NCBI GenBank assembly: GCA_023250795.1
Contig: JAHFAB010000075.1
Coordinates: forward strand, 1 to 7,887
Direction: 5' to 3'
Source of the DNA: Bacteriovoracaceae bacterium
GTDB lineage: Bacteria; Bdellovibrionota; UBA1018
Length of the DNA: 7,887 nucleotides
Positions 6,030-7,887 of the stretch are shown here, in pieces. How positions within the stretch are numbered: the first letter of the stretch is position 1; the number at the start of each line of letters is the position of its first letter. The position numbers and the translations under genes are program-made. The notes under the pieces are model-generated. The model saw only the letters and a list, made by a program, of their open reading frames with translations, was not told the origin of the DNA and made no database searches.

Positions 6030-6052
6030 GGATTAATCCTAACATAGGATTT

Positions 6053-6239
6053 GGTAACCGGTCAGTTTTTAGTGGGTTGAGTAGGAGTTTCAGGAGTTAA
6101 AAAAGAGGGACCTAGTTACGCGGGTACTCCTCCATGAGGTCATCGCGTAGCTTCCTGCTACGCTCTTTTAGCGTAACTAGGTCCCTCTTTTTTAACTCCT
6201 GAAACTCCTACTCAACCCACTAAAAACTGACCAGTTACC
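6053..6239. repeat. Long palindromic element, copy 2 (69-bp arms, 49-nt centre)
   Basis: Positions 6053-6121 are the reverse complement of 6171-6239 with a single mismatch (C6059 against A6233). The centre (6122-6170) is again exactly 49 nt and holds two hairpins: 6145-6151 with 6157-6163 (7 bp) and 6129-6132 with 6136-6139 (4 bp). The whole aligns without gaps to 331-517 when reverse-complemented, so this is a second copy of the same element in the opposite orientation. The right arm contains the stop codon and part of the last codon of the glycosyltransferase gene (6235-7791). As with copy 1, it sits at the 3' end of one minus-strand gene and before the start of the next. No protein is encoded inside. 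Confidence 0.95.
6099..6193. terminator. Bidirectional terminator-like stem inside palindrome copy 2
   Basis: Six A (6099-6104), a 17-bp stem (6105-6121 with 6171-6187) and six T (6188-6193) reproduce the layout in copy 1, with a different stem sequence. On the minus strand this would stop transcripts of the glycosyltransferase gene just before nagZ. The long loop and the continuing outer arms are the same caveats as for copy 1. Confidence 0.55.
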
Positions 6240-7791
6240 TTGTTTCACAATAAGGCCAGCGGCAATACCTTGGGTCTAAAACCACTTGATTTGAAAAATG
6301 TCTTCCCCAGTAAAGAGCTAGAAGATCTACGCGAAGATCATCAATGCGAGCGGTTCTGGGTTCGTTTTTTCTGAGAATCGGAACATAGGGAAAATGCAGC
6401 CATCGATCTGGATGTTGAGGTTCTCCAAATGAAATAATATCCCTAAAATTTTGATAGATCACGGCAGGAGCATTTTGAGTATTGGCTCCACGAAAAATCG
6501 TACGATCAGGGATCAAATAAAGAGCTTGTATGAGCAAAATCCAAAAAAAAGCTTTTTTAATCCACTGACTCCCCTCGTAAAAATTTTCAAATCGAGTCCA
6601 GAAAAGTGTGACCAGAGTCCAACCCCCCAAGAAGCCATGTCTTGGAATTTCTCTTGCTGGCATGAGGAGATATTGAAGAGCCAATGAAAGCAAAAAATAG
6701 TTCAATAAATAATTTGTGGGTCTTGTTTTTTTCTTTCGTGCGTAACTTTTTCGCACATAGGTAAAAATCCCCACTAGAACGATCAATATCGCAGCAAAAC
6801 CCCACGCCCCTCCTCCCTGATCATAAAGGGCAATGGGTTCTGGCAAGACGAATTGAAGGGGTTGTAATAATAGTCTCGGAACTTTTGGGAAAAAAGTAGC
6901 AAAGCGAAAATCAGTTGAGATGCCCATCTCTTTTGGAACAGGAAAGTGTATGGGATAAACCGGATTTCCATGTGCAATCAGGTTTGGAATCATCCACGTC
7001 ATGCAGCTGAGAGAAATGCAGCCTAGAAAAACCGCGGTCTTCTGTGCGCGCATACGAGTATTGATCCACAATAGGGGTAGAAGTGAGAGGCTTGTCAGTG
7101 ATCCGCTGATTTTCACTCCAGAATGGAGAAAGACGGCAGCCCCTAGTGCAAAGACAGAGCTCTCTAATGGTAAATAGAGAATAGCACTGGCAGCTGCCAA
7201 CCAAGTACTCCAGCTTGTGATGTCGACGTAATTAGTTCCCATCTGTTTTATCGCAATGGGTGCAAGAAAAAATAAAAGAGAATACAGTGCTGGTTTTTTG
7301 AATGAGATTTTTTTTCCGATTTCATACAGAGCAAATGTACCGAGCAGGCCTGAGAAAAAATTTCCAACCTGAGCTAATCTCCACCCCGAACTTCCCCCAA
7401 GAGCAATTAGGCAGAGATTAGGAATTTCTCCCATTTTGGGTGTGTTTTGAACATGCCAGAGCGGCAACTCCCAGGCATTCCACTGATTCTTGTCTAAAGC
7501 CTCTAAAATAATGGGCAAATGATAGAACAGACCGTCAACATCTAGAGGAGCTTTCAAGAGTGCCCAAAACAACTGTGCAATAAAAGCGATGGCCCACAAA
7601 ATCAAAACAGATTTTCCAAGTTCATTTTTGATGATCTTTGCAAAGCGCAGAGATCCCCAGACCATAGCTCCAAGGAAAAAAAATCCTCCAACAGCAGCAA
7701 TAGGTCTTAGAAAGCCATGAATGAGACCGAGGGTATTGATGAGCACTGCAAAGAAAAAATAAATACCCAGTAATATTTTTGAGAAATTCAT
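6235..7791 (-). CDS. Polytopic membrane glycosyltransferase, GT-C-like
   Basis: This 518-residue protein is strongly hydrophobic in many segments (roughly 10-12 helices), beginning MNFSKILLGIYFFFAVLINT. A large loop after the second to third helices holds DVDGLFYHLP (84-93), matching the acidic D-x-x-x-Y-H-L-P loop of GT-C enzymes that use polyprenyl-phosphate sugars, and TNYVDI (186-191) matches a second conserved spot. It ends with a soluble tail of about 70 residues (from ~450: FGEPQHPDRWLHFPYVPILR). The likely role is transfer of a sugar outside the inner membrane to a lipid or surface polymer; donor and acceptor are unknown. Its ATG overlaps the upstream gene's stop as ATGA, so it belongs to an operon extending to the right. 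The final codon and TAA stop fall at the edge of palindrome copy 2, so the native C-terminus may have been altered by its arrival. Confidence 0.8.
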   Translation of the reverse strand: MNFSKILLGIYFFFAVLINTLGLIHGFLRPIAAVGGFFFLGAMVWGSLRFAKIIKNELGKSVLILWAIAFIAQLFWALLKAPLDVDGLFYHLPIILEALDKNQWNAWELPLWHVQNTPKMGEIPNLCLIALGGSSGWRLAQVGNFFSGLLGTFALYEIGKKISFKKPALYSLLFFLAPIAIKQMGTNYVDITSWSTWLAAASAILYLPLESSVFALGAAVFLHSGVKISGSLTSLSLLPLLWINTRMRAQKTAVFLGCISLSCMTWMIPNLIAHGNPVYPIHFPVPKEMGISTDFRFATFFPKVPRLLLQPLQFVLPEPIALYDQGGGAWGFAAILIVLVGIFTYVRKSYARKKKTRPTNYLLNYFLLSLALQYLLMPAREIPRHGFLGGWTLVTLFWTRFENFYEGSQWIKKAFFWILLIQALYLIPDRTIFRGANTQNAPAVIYQNFRDIISFGEPQHPDRWLHFPYVPILRKNEPRTARIDDLRVDLLALYWGRHFSNQVVLDPRYCRWPYCETR

Positions 7792-7887
7792 AGTGATATC
7801 CGTTTGGCCAAGAAACAGGCGGGTTCTCCTGGTGGCATGAGTTTTTGAGCAATGATTTTCAATTTTCCTGTTCTGACTTCCTCGAGG
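7788..7887 (-). CDS. 3' end of an unidentified gene (partial)
   Basis: From the right edge an open frame of 32 codons runs on the minus strand to TGA 7790-7788. It gives LEEVRTGKLKIIAQKLMPPG followed by EPACFLAKRISL. The stop shares bases with the ATG of the glycosyltransferase gene (ATGA), the usual sign of translational coupling, which is the main reason to call it a gene. The fragment is too short to assign to a family. Confidence 0.55.
   Translation of the reverse strand, partial: LEEVRTGKLKIIAQKLMPPGEPACFLAKRISL

Noticed and set aside
6030..6052. ATCCTA/TAGGAT inverted repeat upstream of nagZ as an operator
   Set aside because: The six-base half-sites span the ribosome binding site and could arise by chance; nothing else supports regulator binding.
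6451..7204. Several small frames on both strands inside the glycosyltransferase gene
   Set aside because: All overlap one long membrane-protein frame with consistent GT-C features; their translations look random.

Overview
The window looks like chromosomal DNA of a Gram-negative bacterium with low-to-moderate GC. The evidence is a NagZ-type muropeptide glucosaminidase without a signal peptide, a lipoprotein with an LGGC lipobox followed by Ala (outer-membrane sorting), and a GT-C type membrane glycosyltransferase. The taxon cannot be fixed from the sequence; a predatory or delta-proteobacterial-like lineage (Bdellovibrionota or similar) is only a guess from gene flavour. No rRNA, tRNA, CRISPR array, transposase or phage gene was seen.

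Layout. On the minus strand at the left edge is the N-terminal third of a thiolase (1-275, running off the window). Upstream of it lies a long perfect palindrome (328-520), then a pair of overlapping small minus-strand genes: a coiled-coil protein (737-1183) and a 71-aa protein with a FliG-like helical stretch (525-740). A good sigma70-like promoter (1206-1235) precedes the pair. Next come an EamA/DMT-family transporter (1266-2195) and, overlapping it, an outer-membrane lipoprotein with a beta-sandwich-like domain (2189-2815). On the plus strand a compact three-gene unit follows: a 4'-phosphopantetheinyl transferase (2858-3670), a carrier protein with an uncharacterised N-terminal half (3667-4257, ATGA overlap) and a membrane-anchored left-handed beta-helix acyltransferase (4289-4990, TTG start). 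NagZ (4956-6029, minus) meets this unit tail to tail with a 35-bp overlap. A second long palindrome (6053-6239) separates nagZ from a 518-aa GT-C-like membrane glycosyltransferase (6235-7791, minus), whose start overlaps the end of an unidentified gene (7788-7887, partial).

How the genes may work together. The PPTase, carrier protein and LbH acyltransferase form a plausible mini-pathway: activate a carrier, load an acyl group, transfer it at the membrane. No ketosynthase, adenylation or other chain-building gene is present here, so the product is unknown. The carrier has Thr where the phosphopantetheine-bearing Ser normally sits.

The most striking structure is the pair of ~187-bp palindromes. 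They are two copies of one element family in opposite orientation. Each has 69-72-bp arms that are (nearly) perfectly self-complementary and a 49-nt centre. Between copies the arms differ at about 19 of 69 positions, yet within each copy both arms changed together. The centre is better conserved (42 of 49) and holds two small nested hairpins. Each arm also contains a terminator-like stem bordered by an A6 and a T6 run, and both copies lie at the 3' end of a minus-strand gene.
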